Origin: Trema orientale
Taxonomy: Eukaryota; Streptophyta; Magnoliopsida; Rosales; Cannabaceae
Assembly (NCBI GenBank): GCA_002914845.1
Contig: JXTC01000513.1
Span: 1-64,000, forward strand
DNA: 64,000 nucleotides
Direction of reading: 5' to 3'
Shown here one piece after another: positions 12,872 to 22,816 of this stretch. The position numbers were made by a program, and so were the translations under genes. The notes under the pieces are model-generated. The model ran no database searches, had not been told where the DNA came from, and saw only the letters and a program-made list of their open reading frames with translations. Positions within the stretch are counted from its first letter, which is position 1; each line of letters begins with the position of its first letter.

Positions 12872-13794
12872 TTAGTAATATATAAATTTGTTAAAAAAAA
12901 TAACTTTTGGTTTGCAGGGACTCTCTTCACCATCATCCTTTGCAACAGTTTTCTCAGCATCGCTAGCCTTCCAACTCTTAAGTAGCTCGACTATATCTTC
13001 GTCAAGGAAAGAAAAGTTGAACTCTAGATACTCGCAGTAGATGTTATATATAATTATAGAGGTGACAACGTCGTTAGCTTTGTCTTCGAGCTCCTTGCCT
13101 TTAGTAGCTTTGAACTCTTCAACAGTCTTGTAACCTGCTTCCTTCAAATTATTAGGGTGTTGAGAGATGGTTTCCTCAAGCTTTTTTACTTTTTTTTCGA
13201 GCTTCTTCTTCTCTCCTTTCTCCTTGGCCAGGTCCTCTTGTAGCTATTTTTTTCTTGGCTGTGAGGTTATTCTTCTCCTCTTCATGTGTTTTCTTTAGCT
13301 CCTCGTATGATTTACTCAGCCCTTCAATTTTTCCCCCTCTCTCATGCACTCGAGGACTGGATCCTACATAAACATAGTAGCTGCAGTAGTCTAAAACAAA
13401 GAGAAAAACAAGTCAATAATAGAAAGGAGAAAAGCTTCGCATATAATTAGAAAAGGAAGCTAAAACCTACATTTGCGAGCATTCTCATTGCAGCTTTGAA
13501 TGTGACCTTCAGTGGCCTTTACTTCAACTTCTCCCAGCCTTTCGAAGTAGTAAAATGATCAATAAAAGAAGCATTGAGACCGGCCTTCTCAGGCAGTTGA
13601 TGGAGTAGTGCAATCAGTTCTGAATCTTCATCAGTCACTGAACTAAGGCAGTTGACAGAGTAGTGCAATTAGTTCTGAATCGTCATTGGCCGGGTTCAGT
13701 GAGGCTCCAGAAGAAGATGAAGCAGACTGCTTGCTCGAGGAGTCAGGTTGGCTTACTATTTCAGTAGATTTGGGAGGAAGAGGTGAGCTGGCTG

Positions 13795-15421
13795 TGTAAC
13801 GCCCCCAACCTAGCTGGTCGGACTTTGCTTGAAAGCATAACCAATTAGGCCAAGGCGTGTTAAGCCTTTATAAATTTCTTTGAAAACTGTGCATTTGAAA
13901 GTGAGAGAACTAAAAAGGACATCAGACTTCATTTTTACGATTAAATTTTTCGAAATAAAATATAAATGTATCATGGGATGAATGGAACTGCAACTTAGCT
14001 AGCTTTCAAGAATCTACTGATGCAACTAAAACCTGTATTACAAAAATTATAATGAGCTAACGCTCAGTAAGTAAAGACTATACATGTATATCAATGATGA
14101 TGTGCTATAAAAATATCTGATGCCCATTGTACAACTTTCCTTGGAAAACATTCTTTCTTTAAACATCGTTTTGGGCCTCATTTTCAGCATAACTTCTAAC
14201 TTAGTGACATAGTAGACATCTTAATCAATATTATTTGATGCTTACCCTGTCTTGGCCCTTTCGCCTCAAGGGATTTCGCCACCTCTTTTCTACACAATTA
14301 CTAAGCCAGGAGCCATATTTCATAAACAACATAACTTAGAATCTTAAGTACAATGGTAATATTTTCTTAAAAATATGAACTTCTTAAAATCACTTTAATT
14401 TTTCCTTTCATAAACATGCCTTATGCATATGCCATGAGCACCATTCTATTAACAACGTAGTAGTATAAATAGGTACATATAAATAAGCATTTACTTCACA
14501 TAACATTTAGAAAATACTTGAACTTACTATGCTCTTGTAATGCAGTAAAAACGTTTATCTTTACTTACCTCAAGCTGATATTCCTCTTAATCATCATGTC
14601 TATCCCCAAACCTCTCTCTATCTTTCTTTCCTTTTTTCTCTCTCTAGAGTTTAATAAAAATATGGGTAGAGCAGTGTATGTCTAAAACTAATTCTCAATG
14701 CCTATTTATAGATTTTAATAAGCTCCTCAAGCTAGCAGCTTACTCATCACTTAAAGCTTCCCCCGTCGTGACACCTAGCGCCATATGCCCTATCCACATC
14801 AAGCCACTTAACTCAGCCTAAATGTTGACACTTAGTTGCCACTAATCTCATCTGTATACTTGACACATAGCTTGCCCAAATGTTGACACCTAGTTGCCAC
14901 TAACCTTATCTACATGCTTCCAACTGACACCTCATGCTTTTAAACTTATACCTCGTGCTTATGGACACATCATACTTAGAACACCTCGTGCTTTACTTTT
15001 TGACTTATCATCTAAATATCAATTTATATAACTCTCTAGCACGAAAATCGAGAAATACTAACTTCTCCCTAGAAACTGATCACAATATCAGAAATAATCT
15101 TGTCTCTTCTGTCTACAGCTTATTTATTCTAGATTGTTAGAAACTTAACTGTCAGTTTAATATTTTCTTTCATCATATTGTCTATCATCAAAAGTTTATG
15201 CTGCTAAGTACCTCAATCAGTAGCTTAACTCATCTCTATTGTATAAAACCTAACAACAAAAAACTGTCTCGTAAAACATGAAATCCTTTTTACTAGGACC
15301 TTTATGAACTTATAAAATTGTTAAGCTCCTCATTGACCAGCTTAACTCCTCTACTTAACTTAGAACTAGACAAAATTCTATAACACATAACATATAAGTA
15401 TGACATGAATCGGGGTGTGAC
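13795..15421 (-). repeat. 3' LTR of the non-autonomous element
   Basis: This copy aligns over nearly its whole length with 15625-17223. It differs by scattered substitutions and small indels, including an extra phrase with a second Leu-rich ORF shadow near 14934. On the minus strand it begins TGTCACACCCCGATT. ORFs inside it are shadows. Confidence 0.85.
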
Positions 15422-15624
15422 AAATTTTTCTCCTTTTAAAAATTTCGTCCTCGAAATTTGTAAACTTTTAAAAGATGAATATATAGTCATATAATATGGA
15501 AAGACATAGTCAAAGAATAATACGGATAAAATGAACCTAACAGTTGACTGAGTTCTATCCGATGACCCACTGAAAAAGAAATTTTTATTTTGTTTACAGA
15601 ATCGTAATGCTCTAATACCAAAAT
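15422..15624 (-). other. Interior of the non-autonomous element: PBS and polypurine tract
   Basis: Minus-strand reading gives TGGTATTAGAGC four bases inside the 5' LTR (the canonical initiator-Met PBS is TGGTATCAGAGC). Just before the 3' LTR it gives AAAAGGAGAAAAATT, a polypurine tract. Beside the tract lies TTCGAGGACGAA (about 15447-15458). I recall this as a conserved sequence near the end of pol in Tekay/Del chromoviruses, suggesting an internal-deletion derivative of such an element; that origin is inferred. Confidence 0.75.
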
Positions 15625-17223
15625 TATAACGCTCCCCAACCTAGCTGGTCGAACTTTGCTTGAAAGCATAACCAATTTGGCCAAGGTGCGTTAAGCCTTT
15701 GTAAATTTCTTTAAAAACTGACCATTTGAAAGCGAGAGAACTAAAAAGGGCATAAGACTTAATTTTTACGATTAAATTTTTTGAAATAAAATATAAACGT
15801 ATCATAGGATGAATGGAACTTCAGCTCAGCCAGCTTTCAAGAATCTACTGATGCAACTAAAACCTGCATTACAAGAACTATAATGAGTTAACGCTCAGTA
15901 AGTAAAGACGATGCATGCATATCAATGATGACGTGCTATAAAAATATTTGATGCCCATTGTGCAACTTTCTTTGGAAAACATTCTTTCTTTAAACATTGT
16001 TTTGGGCCCCATTTTAAGCATAACTTCTAACTTAGTGACATAGTAGACCTCTTAATCAATATCATTTGACGCTTATTCTGTCTTGGCCCTTTCACCTCAA
16101 GGGATTTCGCCACCTCTTTTCTACACAATCACTAAGCCAGGAGCCATATTTCATAAACAACATAACTTAGAATCTTAAGTACAATGGTAATATTTTCTTA
16201 AAAACATGAACTTCTTAAAATCACTTTAATTTTTCCTTTCATAAACATGCCTTATGCATATGCCATGAGCACCATTCCATTAACAACATAGTAATATAAA
16301 TAGGTATATATAAATAAGCACTTACTTCACATAATATTTAGAAAATACTTGTACTTACTATGCTCTTGTAATGCAGTAAAAACGTTTATCTTTACTTACC
16401 TCAAGCTGATATTCCTCTTAATCTTTATGTCTATCCCCAAACCTCTCTCTATCTTTCTTTCATTTTTTTTCTCTCTAAACTTTACTAAAAATATGGGTAG
16501 AGCAGCGTATGTCTAAAACTAATTCTCAAGGCCTATTTATAGATTTTACCAAGCTCCTCAAGCTAGTAGCTTACTCATCACCTAAAGCTTCTCCCGTCGT
16601 GACACCTAGCACCACATGCCCTATCCACATCAAGCCACTTAACTCAGCCTAAATGTTGACACCTAGTTGCCACTAATCTCATCTACATGCTTCCAACTGA
16701 CATCTCATGCTTTCAAACTTGCACCTCGTGCTTAAAGTGGCACCTCGTGCTTACAAACACATCATGCTTAGAACACCTCGTGCTTCACTTTTTGACTTAT
16801 CATCTAAATATCATGATTTATATAACTCTCTAGTACGACAATCGAGAAATACTAACTTCTTCCTAGAAACTGATCACAACATCAAAAATAATCTTGTCTC
16901 TTCTGTCAGCAGCTTATTTATTCTAGATTGTTGGAAACTTAACTGTCAGTTTGTGCCGAAATATTTTCTTTCATTATATTGTCTGTTATCAAAATTTTAC
17001 ACTGTTAAGTACCTCAATCAGTAGCGTAACTCATCTCTATTGTAGAAAACCTAAAAGCAAAAAACTGTCTCACAAAACGTAAAATCCTTTTTACTAGGAC
17101 CTTTATAAACTTATAAAACTGTTAAGCTCCTCATTGACCAACTTAACTCCTCTACTTAACTTAGAACTAAAAAAACTCTATAACACATAACATGTAAGCA
17201 TGCACGTGAATCGAGGTGTGACA
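15625..17223 (-). repeat. 5' LTR of the non-autonomous element
   Basis: This is the partner of 13795-15421. Its outer end GAGGTGTGACA abuts the duplicated flank at 17224. Its inner end reads TATAACGCTCCCC, where the partner has TGTAACGCCCCC, showing a mutated terminal dinucleotide complement. ORFs in this stretch are shadows. Confidence 0.85.
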
Positions 17224-18494
17224 TGCTGGGATGTCGTCAATGACGACCTTCCTTTCCTTGGAATTATCGACCTTCTCTTTCCCCTTCGATGCTAGAGGAG
17301 TATTGTCAGGAGTCTTGGACTTGGATCTGTAGCTCAAGGTGGAAGGAGGAGCTCGTAGGCTGCTGTCAATTCTCGTCATATATGCATAACAATAGTGCGA
17401 TTAGTTTAAGAAGAGAATTATGTGATTTGTTATTTGTCAAATGAGATATTTTCCTATTCTGTGACTTCGAGGAAGAAGAAGTTGCTGCGTCTTTTCTTTT
17501 CTTCGAGCTAGAATGTTTCTTCAGACGGTTTGCTGAGGGTGGAAGAGCAGCGTCCTTAGAAAACAACCCAAAAGCAACCAAATTCTTGGATGTCCCATGC
17601 TTCTTCCAGTCAAATTCGTCGATTGCAAGATCATTGATTTTATATACTCGAGATAGTTGTTCTTTATTAAGACCAGGGCACTCCTTATTAGTTTTGAAGA
17701 TATAAAAAGCGATAAGATAATTCGTCATTTAAAAATACTTAAGCGAGCTACAAACTATGTTACATACCAGGGTTTTGAAAGAAACCGTTATTTGCATATT
17801 TAAAGTGGAAAAATGTTTTCTTCCATTTTTCTATATTATTTCGAACCTCGTGCACTATTTTTAGCACCTGGTTCGACCATTTGCTCGTGTAGTAAAAGCC
17901 AAACTCAAAAGGGTTCGACTTCACTTGGTAGAACCATGCGAACTCTTCTAGGGTTGGGGTTTCTAAACCTAATTTATGATACAGTGTGTACAATCTTACC
18001 ATATATCTATATGTGTTTGGGATTAACTAAAGTGGGATAACACCGTAATAGTTAATTATTGACTTGATGTACGGATGTAGAGAAAGATGAATGTCGCACT
18101 GCAAAAGTGCATCTGAAAAGGAAGTGTAGCCACGAAGGGGAGTATGCAGACGATTAAACTCAGTTGGTAGAAGTAGTGGAATGTTGATCTTGTATTACTT
18201 CGAGATCTTCTTGAGTTTGTTCGATGTGCAACTCATCTTCACATTGACGCACGGCCATTCTCTTTCAACATAGCTGTAGCCCGGCGCGAATTCTGGTGCA
18301 TCCTTTATGTGCTGGGGCCACTGATCTTCTAGCAAATCTCCTATGCAAGGACTACTTTGCCTAATCCCCATAATTTCAACTTCAATTTCTTGTTCGAGAT
18401 AATCCTTAAGTTCTATTGAACTGGAGCTCATGCTAGAGAATGACGACTCCCCAGAGAACAAATTCCTTTCCCTAATTTCATCGTCACTAGACAT

Positions 18495-19720
18495 CTAAAA
18501 TATAAAGAGAGGATTACTTAGTCCTATGCAAGCTCTATTCTAGAAATATCTTATGTTTAATTATTTTTATTTAAACTAATATAAAAATGTAACCTAGAAA
18601 TAGACGTGCTAATTTTTTTATTACAGGTTTGCTCGCTGCATACGAGCAAGCTATCATAACGATCTGGGGCTAAAAAGAAACCCTATGTTGCACCATTATC
18701 TACCTATCTATTCGATTAACTCCAGAAATTAAATAATCCTCGGTCCAAAGTTCTTCTAATCGCCTAATAAGTTCATCTATCTTCAACTATAATTCGCCTA
18801 TTCTAGACAAAGTTCGAGCAATTCTTCAAAGATTCGTCAATCGATTCAATTTTGTGTCTGCAATTCAACTTAATCAATATTTAGGCTTAATCTCCAAATG
18901 GGTCTTAAAGAATCATATATACAGTTTTGAGATTATGTTTTAAGCTTTCAGCAGTTCATCAAATCTCAAATTCTTCTATGAATTGTTTCGTTTTATGGTC
19001 AGAATGAACAAGAAATTTTTTGAATTCGGTTCTGCTAGTTCATACTCATTTGTTCAAGAGCGGTAAAAATTTTAGAGGATATCAACAGTGATTCGGGTTT
19101 TCTAACGATTTATGGTTCTATATGGCCAATATTTTAGTAAATACCAGATTAAAATGAAAAATTGAAGAAGAGGGTATACCAACCTTGTTAAAAGTTTGAA
19201 GACCTGCTCGATATTTAAACTTCGCCTGGGAAGAAATTTGGATGTTTGAATTTTGTCTGAGAAGGAAGTTGGAGTCCTGGACTTCACCTGAGAAGAAGTT
19301 GGAATCGTCAGAAAGCTTCAAAAATGTTTAAGAGAGAAACAAACCTGAGGGTTTTCGAATTTCTGAAAATGAGAATAAAGAGAATGAACGAGAATTTTTC
19401 CTTTTTATGCTTCCAGATTTGAAATGATCATAACTATAGATCAAGGAAGTTAATTTTCAGATTTAATAGCCAAAATTTATGCAGGAGATTGATTTTTGAA
19501 AATTAAATCAATTGATTTTTGAAATACGAAAAGTTGTGATCCGGTATGATAGCTAACGTCACTATCATCATTAAGTATACTCGAGAAAGAGACATGATTC
19601 GAAAATTTACGATTCTTCAAGACGCTCAAGATAACCTCATTACATCGCATTGCAAAGCTCGCACATGCAGGAGTAGGAAGCTCCATTTAGCCCTAAGGAA
19701 CTAATGGAGCTAGGGGCAAT
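18495..19720 (+). other. Tat element 3' untranslated region
   Basis: This lies between the start of the antisense ORF and the 3' LTR. Reading the minus strand, the part nearest 18500 would be the leader of the antisense ORF. A short tandem array at 19195-19315 repeats a phrase (gaagaagttggaa/gaaggaagttgga variants) about every 35-40 bp. The last bases, ggagctaggggcaat (19706-19720), are a purine-rich tract that could prime plus-strand synthesis. No gene is seen. Confidence 0.5.
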
Positions 19721-20340
19721 TGTTATGCGATCGTAAATCTATATTAATGGTCAAACACCAAGAAAGAAAAGTCAACAGTCAACTAGGAGTAAACGTGCCA
19801 AGTCACATATTTTCACCTTGACCAAAGCGTGACCTTCCTCGAACAAAGAATATGCGACCTGGAGTTATAGGAGAGGAAACAAGAATTCGGCCTCAAGAAA
19901 ATGGGTAATTTAAAAGAATAGGAAAACAAGTTTCTGAGTAGAGATCATACAATCCGTTCCATTAAGTTATTACCCCATTTTATTATTACTCGAAATTGTA
20001 TCTTCCATTGTGTAGTTTCTAATTTTCGAAATTAAGAAACATTGAACCACTCTCACCTAGATAAAAAGAGCTCAGTCTTATTATTTTGTGGGGAACTCAC
20101 AATCACTTCACTATACACTTACTCTTTATAATTCTCTTTGCTCTCATCTTGGGACTTAGAGAAATTCTGTGTAATTCTTCGAAAAATAGTAAAGAAAAGT
20201 GGACGTAGGCTCATCTTTTTTGGGGCCAAACCACTATAAAATCATAGTCTCCTTATTTGCTTTATTTTTTAATTCGTTTCACACACAAGCCACATCTCAA
20301 AATTCACAAAAATTTATTATTGACAAAACCTCCGTCAACA
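19721..20340 (+). repeat. 3' LTR of the Tat element (620 bp)
   Basis: It begins TGTTATGCGATCG right after a purine-rich tract and ends CCGTCAACA at 20340, giving TGTT..AACA inverted ends. Near its 3' half there is a TATA-like gataaaaag (20059-20067). The phrase with ccactataaaatcatagtc resembles the end region of other Tat LTRs. No 5' partner lies within the window, so its boundaries rest on these end motifs only. Confidence 0.65.
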
Positions 20341-21453
20341 CTTTCAATACCTAATAAATTCCAAAGACCACTCTTTTGTTTCACTACTTACATCTAAACT
20401 TTACTATGCTTTTAATATTATTAAAACGTGATATTTTTAAATAGTAGGGAGACTGAAGAGAGGATGGCCTTAGCATTATATTATACTCATGGTCGAATAT
20501 TAGTGATATCGTAAGATGTGATTGGTAACTACAGCTCGATGTCGGATAATTGTTTTCTTTTGTCACTTCCTTTTTCTTTATTATTATTATTATTAATTAA
20601 AGGAAAAAAAAACTTTTTCCAGTCTATCATCTTAGCTATAAAAATCATTTAGTTCCCTAAGATACTTAAGCTCCAAGACTATTCTAATTTAACCCTTATA
20701 CTCAAGTTAATATACATCTGAAATATATGCTCTTTGATGAAAATGCCCTTTAAAAAAAAGTATAGTCTCTTTAAAAAAAAAAATTTGTTCAAATCATTTA
20801 AAACCATTTTGAAAACTAAGTTTATAGAAAACGGGTTTGCCTTGAAATAGCTTATTGCTAAGTTTCGAGATGTTCTTAGGTAATTTATATGTTAAAAAAT
20901 CAATTTTAGGTCAAAATTTGCGAGTTTTAACAGAAATTACTATAATTGTTGAAATTGTTTGACAATTTTTGATAAAATGGTAATTTCAATAAAGTTTCGA
21001 TGAAACTAGTATTTCGATAATATTTCGATGCAATATCACTATTTTCGATAGAATTTTTACGAAAATGGTATTATTGATAAAATTTTGCTAAAATTGGTAT
21101 TTTTGATAAAATTGGACGCAATTTCAATAAGTGACATTTTTGATATAATTTCAATTGCAGTGGTATTTTTGATCAATTTTAAAAAAATTTGATATCATTG
21201 CAATAATATGTTTCTTTTTTATTATTTCGATAGTTTTTAACTGCCTCGCAAATTATGATTAAAAATCGCTAAAATTAACTCAAATTTGATCTTTTAACAT
21301 ACCAATTACCCAAAATGTCTCGAAATGACAATAAATTATTTTAAACTTTGCTGTTTGCATTTAAACCAAGAAATTACAGTGATACCTTATGTTTGATAAA
21401 CAAAATATGCCTCAAAATTTTTAAGGGTATTTTCGTCTAAAAGTTGTATAGAT
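20341..21453. repeat. Intergenic with a foldback repeat (about 20815-21360)
   Basis: Positions about 20815-20940 and 21240-21360 are imperfect inverted copies; both contain tttcgaga and tatgttaaaa..tcaa blocks in mirror order. Between them, a loose short repeat (gataaaatt..ggtatttttgat) recurs roughly every 25-40 bases. The whole is AT-rich and non-coding. It looks like a foldback or long-TIR MITE. I could not fix the ends or a target duplication. Confidence 0.5.
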
Positions 21454-22086
21454 TAGGGGTGGCAATTCGGGTTACGACACGATGACACGACACGAACACG
21501 ACACGATTTTTTTCGGGTTAGGGTTGAAGAAAAATGGTGCGAGTCGGGTTCGGGTCGACCAGCCTGACACGAATAAAAAAACAGGTCGGGTTCGGGTCAA
21601 CTCGCTTGACACGAACTTGACCCGTTTGACCCGCCAACAAATATATATATAATTAAATTATAAAATATTTTTTATTTAATTTGTTTATGACTATTATTAT
21701 AGATATATTTAATTTGTATAATGTATGTATTTGGGATTATAAGTTATTAATTATATTTATAAATTATCTATAATTTATTTATTTTAAAACGAGACAATAA
21801 TAGCTTTAGAAAAAGAAAATATAAGTAAAAAAATACGGGTCATAGCGGGTTGGCGGGTCAAAAACGGGTTGACGGGTCAAAATCGGGTTGTGGGTTGGAT
21901 GTTATTCACCAAAGCGGGTTGTGCGGGTCGGGTTCGGGTCAACCCGTTTTAGGTGCGGGTCGGGTTAGTGTTGATGATTTTCTGACACGACGGGTCACGG
22001 GTCGGGTTCGGGTTGACATAATTTATGTATATATTAGACTTCAACCCGACACGAACCCGACCCGTCGACACGAATTGACACCCCTA
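21454..22086. mobile_element. hAT-type MITE (633 bp)
   Basis: An exact 8-bp duplication, gtatagat, occurs at 21446-21453 and 22087-22094. Ends are TAGGGGTGGCAATTCG and its inverted partner TAGGGGTGTCAATTCG (15 of 16). Both subterminal zones are dense in CGGGT/ACCCG and CACGACACG motifs; the centre is AT-rich. An open frame at 21850 arises from the CGGGT repeats and is not a gene. Confidence 0.93.
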
Positions 22087-22816
22087 GTATAGATGCGTGG
22101 ATTTCAAATATTTATTAACTTGAGCATATAGGTCAAATATGGAATCTTTAATAGCATATTTAATAAAAATGGTAATTATACTAATAGCCCATGAATTATA
22201 CTCGTTGTACCACTTTGGCTCACGGACTTTCAACTTATATATTAGTGGCCCATAAATTATGTATTTGTTGAAACAATGTTCTATTTGCTACAAACTGTTA
22301 AGTTTTTTAATAGAAAGTAGTCATGTATAAAGCATATGATTAGACATTATTTATTTTTATGACTCAGAAATCAAACTGTATACTTTGCATATGACTCATT
22401 TTTGTTAAAAATTTAACAGTTTACAAAAATAGAAATAATCATTGTTGTAATAATTGTATAAATTTTAGTAATCTATTGTGAAAGTTAAAAATTCCGAGTC
22501 TCATTCTTGATCACAATTATCAAACAGGGTATTTTGTAACGACTTATTTGTGTTAAATATTTAACAATTTATGACAAAAGAGTTATTGCTGCGAAATTAC
22601 ATAATTTAAGTGCCAATTACGTGTAACCATCAGGTATTAATGTAATTAACCCTTAATAAAATATCTCGATGGCAAGGGTTTAAGAGTGGTTTTGGCAAAG
22701 TCCAACAGAGAGACAGACAGTCTGTCTGGGTACGGTACCACTAGCTCCCAAATTCCCAAATTCCAGGCAGCAAAGCCGGTAATGCTAGAGTCCAAAGTCA
22801 AAGGAAATAAGGGTGC
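22087..22816. other. Intergenic and PPR gene 5' flank
   Basis: Positions about 22170-22385 belong to a dispersed repeat whose relative lies at 27440-27631 (shared ccataaattatg, agtcatg and cattatttattt blocks). The last 130 bases before the ATG are less AT-rich and are probably 5' UTR of the PPR gene. No clear TATA box was seen. Confidence 0.45.

Larger units (their letters stand above)
13795..17223 (-). mobile_element. Non-autonomous LTR retrotransposon with 203-bp interior
   Basis: Two direct copies of about 1.6 kb (13795-15421 and 15625-17223) start TGTAACGC/TATAACGC and end GGTGTGACA. They enclose only 15422-15624. The flanks are near-identical, ggctg (13790-13794) and tgctg (17224-17228). 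On the minus strand the interior starts with a primer binding site matching initiator tRNA-Met in 11 of 12 bases (15609-15620). It ends with a purine tract beside the other LTR. No coding capacity exists; mobility would need enzymes from another element. Confidence 0.85.
12872..18494 (-). pseudogene. Antisense ORF of the Tat element (Transposase_28-like), split by an LTR retrotransposon
   Basis: Read on the minus strand from an ATG at 18494 (MSSDDEIRERNLF), a broken protein runs through 18195, 18002-17760 (LYTLYHKLGLETPTLEEF, KWKKTFFHFKY), 17728-17366 and 17379-17224. It resumes after the insertion at 13794 and ends near 12872. The middle part resembles the domain called putative gypsy-type transposon (Transposase_28, PF04195), which occurs in plant Tat-type elements. 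The C-terminal part (13350-13000) is rich in Lys/Glu heptads, a likely coiled coil (ELKKTHEEEKNNL, KKKLEKKVKKLEE). Internal stops and shifts make it inactive. Its function is unknown in the family. Confidence 0.7.
1186..20340 (+). mobile_element. Degenerate Ty3/Gypsy retrotransposon, Tat lineage, with four nested insertions
   Basis: The order gag, protease, RT, RNase H, integrase on + is that of Ty3/Gypsy, and the translated text resembles the plant Tat (Retand/Grande/Ogre) group. Downstream of integrase a long antisense ORF occurs, known from some Tat elements. A 3' LTR of 620 bp closes the element (19721-20340). All frames contain stops and frameshifts, so it is inactive. Four insertions of 1.8, 0.8, 2.5 and 3.4 kb split it; without them it would be about 10.6 kb. 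Nothing resembling the 3' LTR is found before gag, so the 5' LTR and leader appear lost or replaced. Confidence 0.88.

Noticed and set aside
14934-17024. Paired ORFs at 14934-15140 and 16707-17024
   Set aside because: They are the same region of the two LTRs of the non-autonomous element; differing lengths and frames show no coding constraint.
21850-22092. Gly/Arg/Val-rich 80-codon ORF
   Set aside because: It is generated by CGGGT repeats in the hAT MITE arm.
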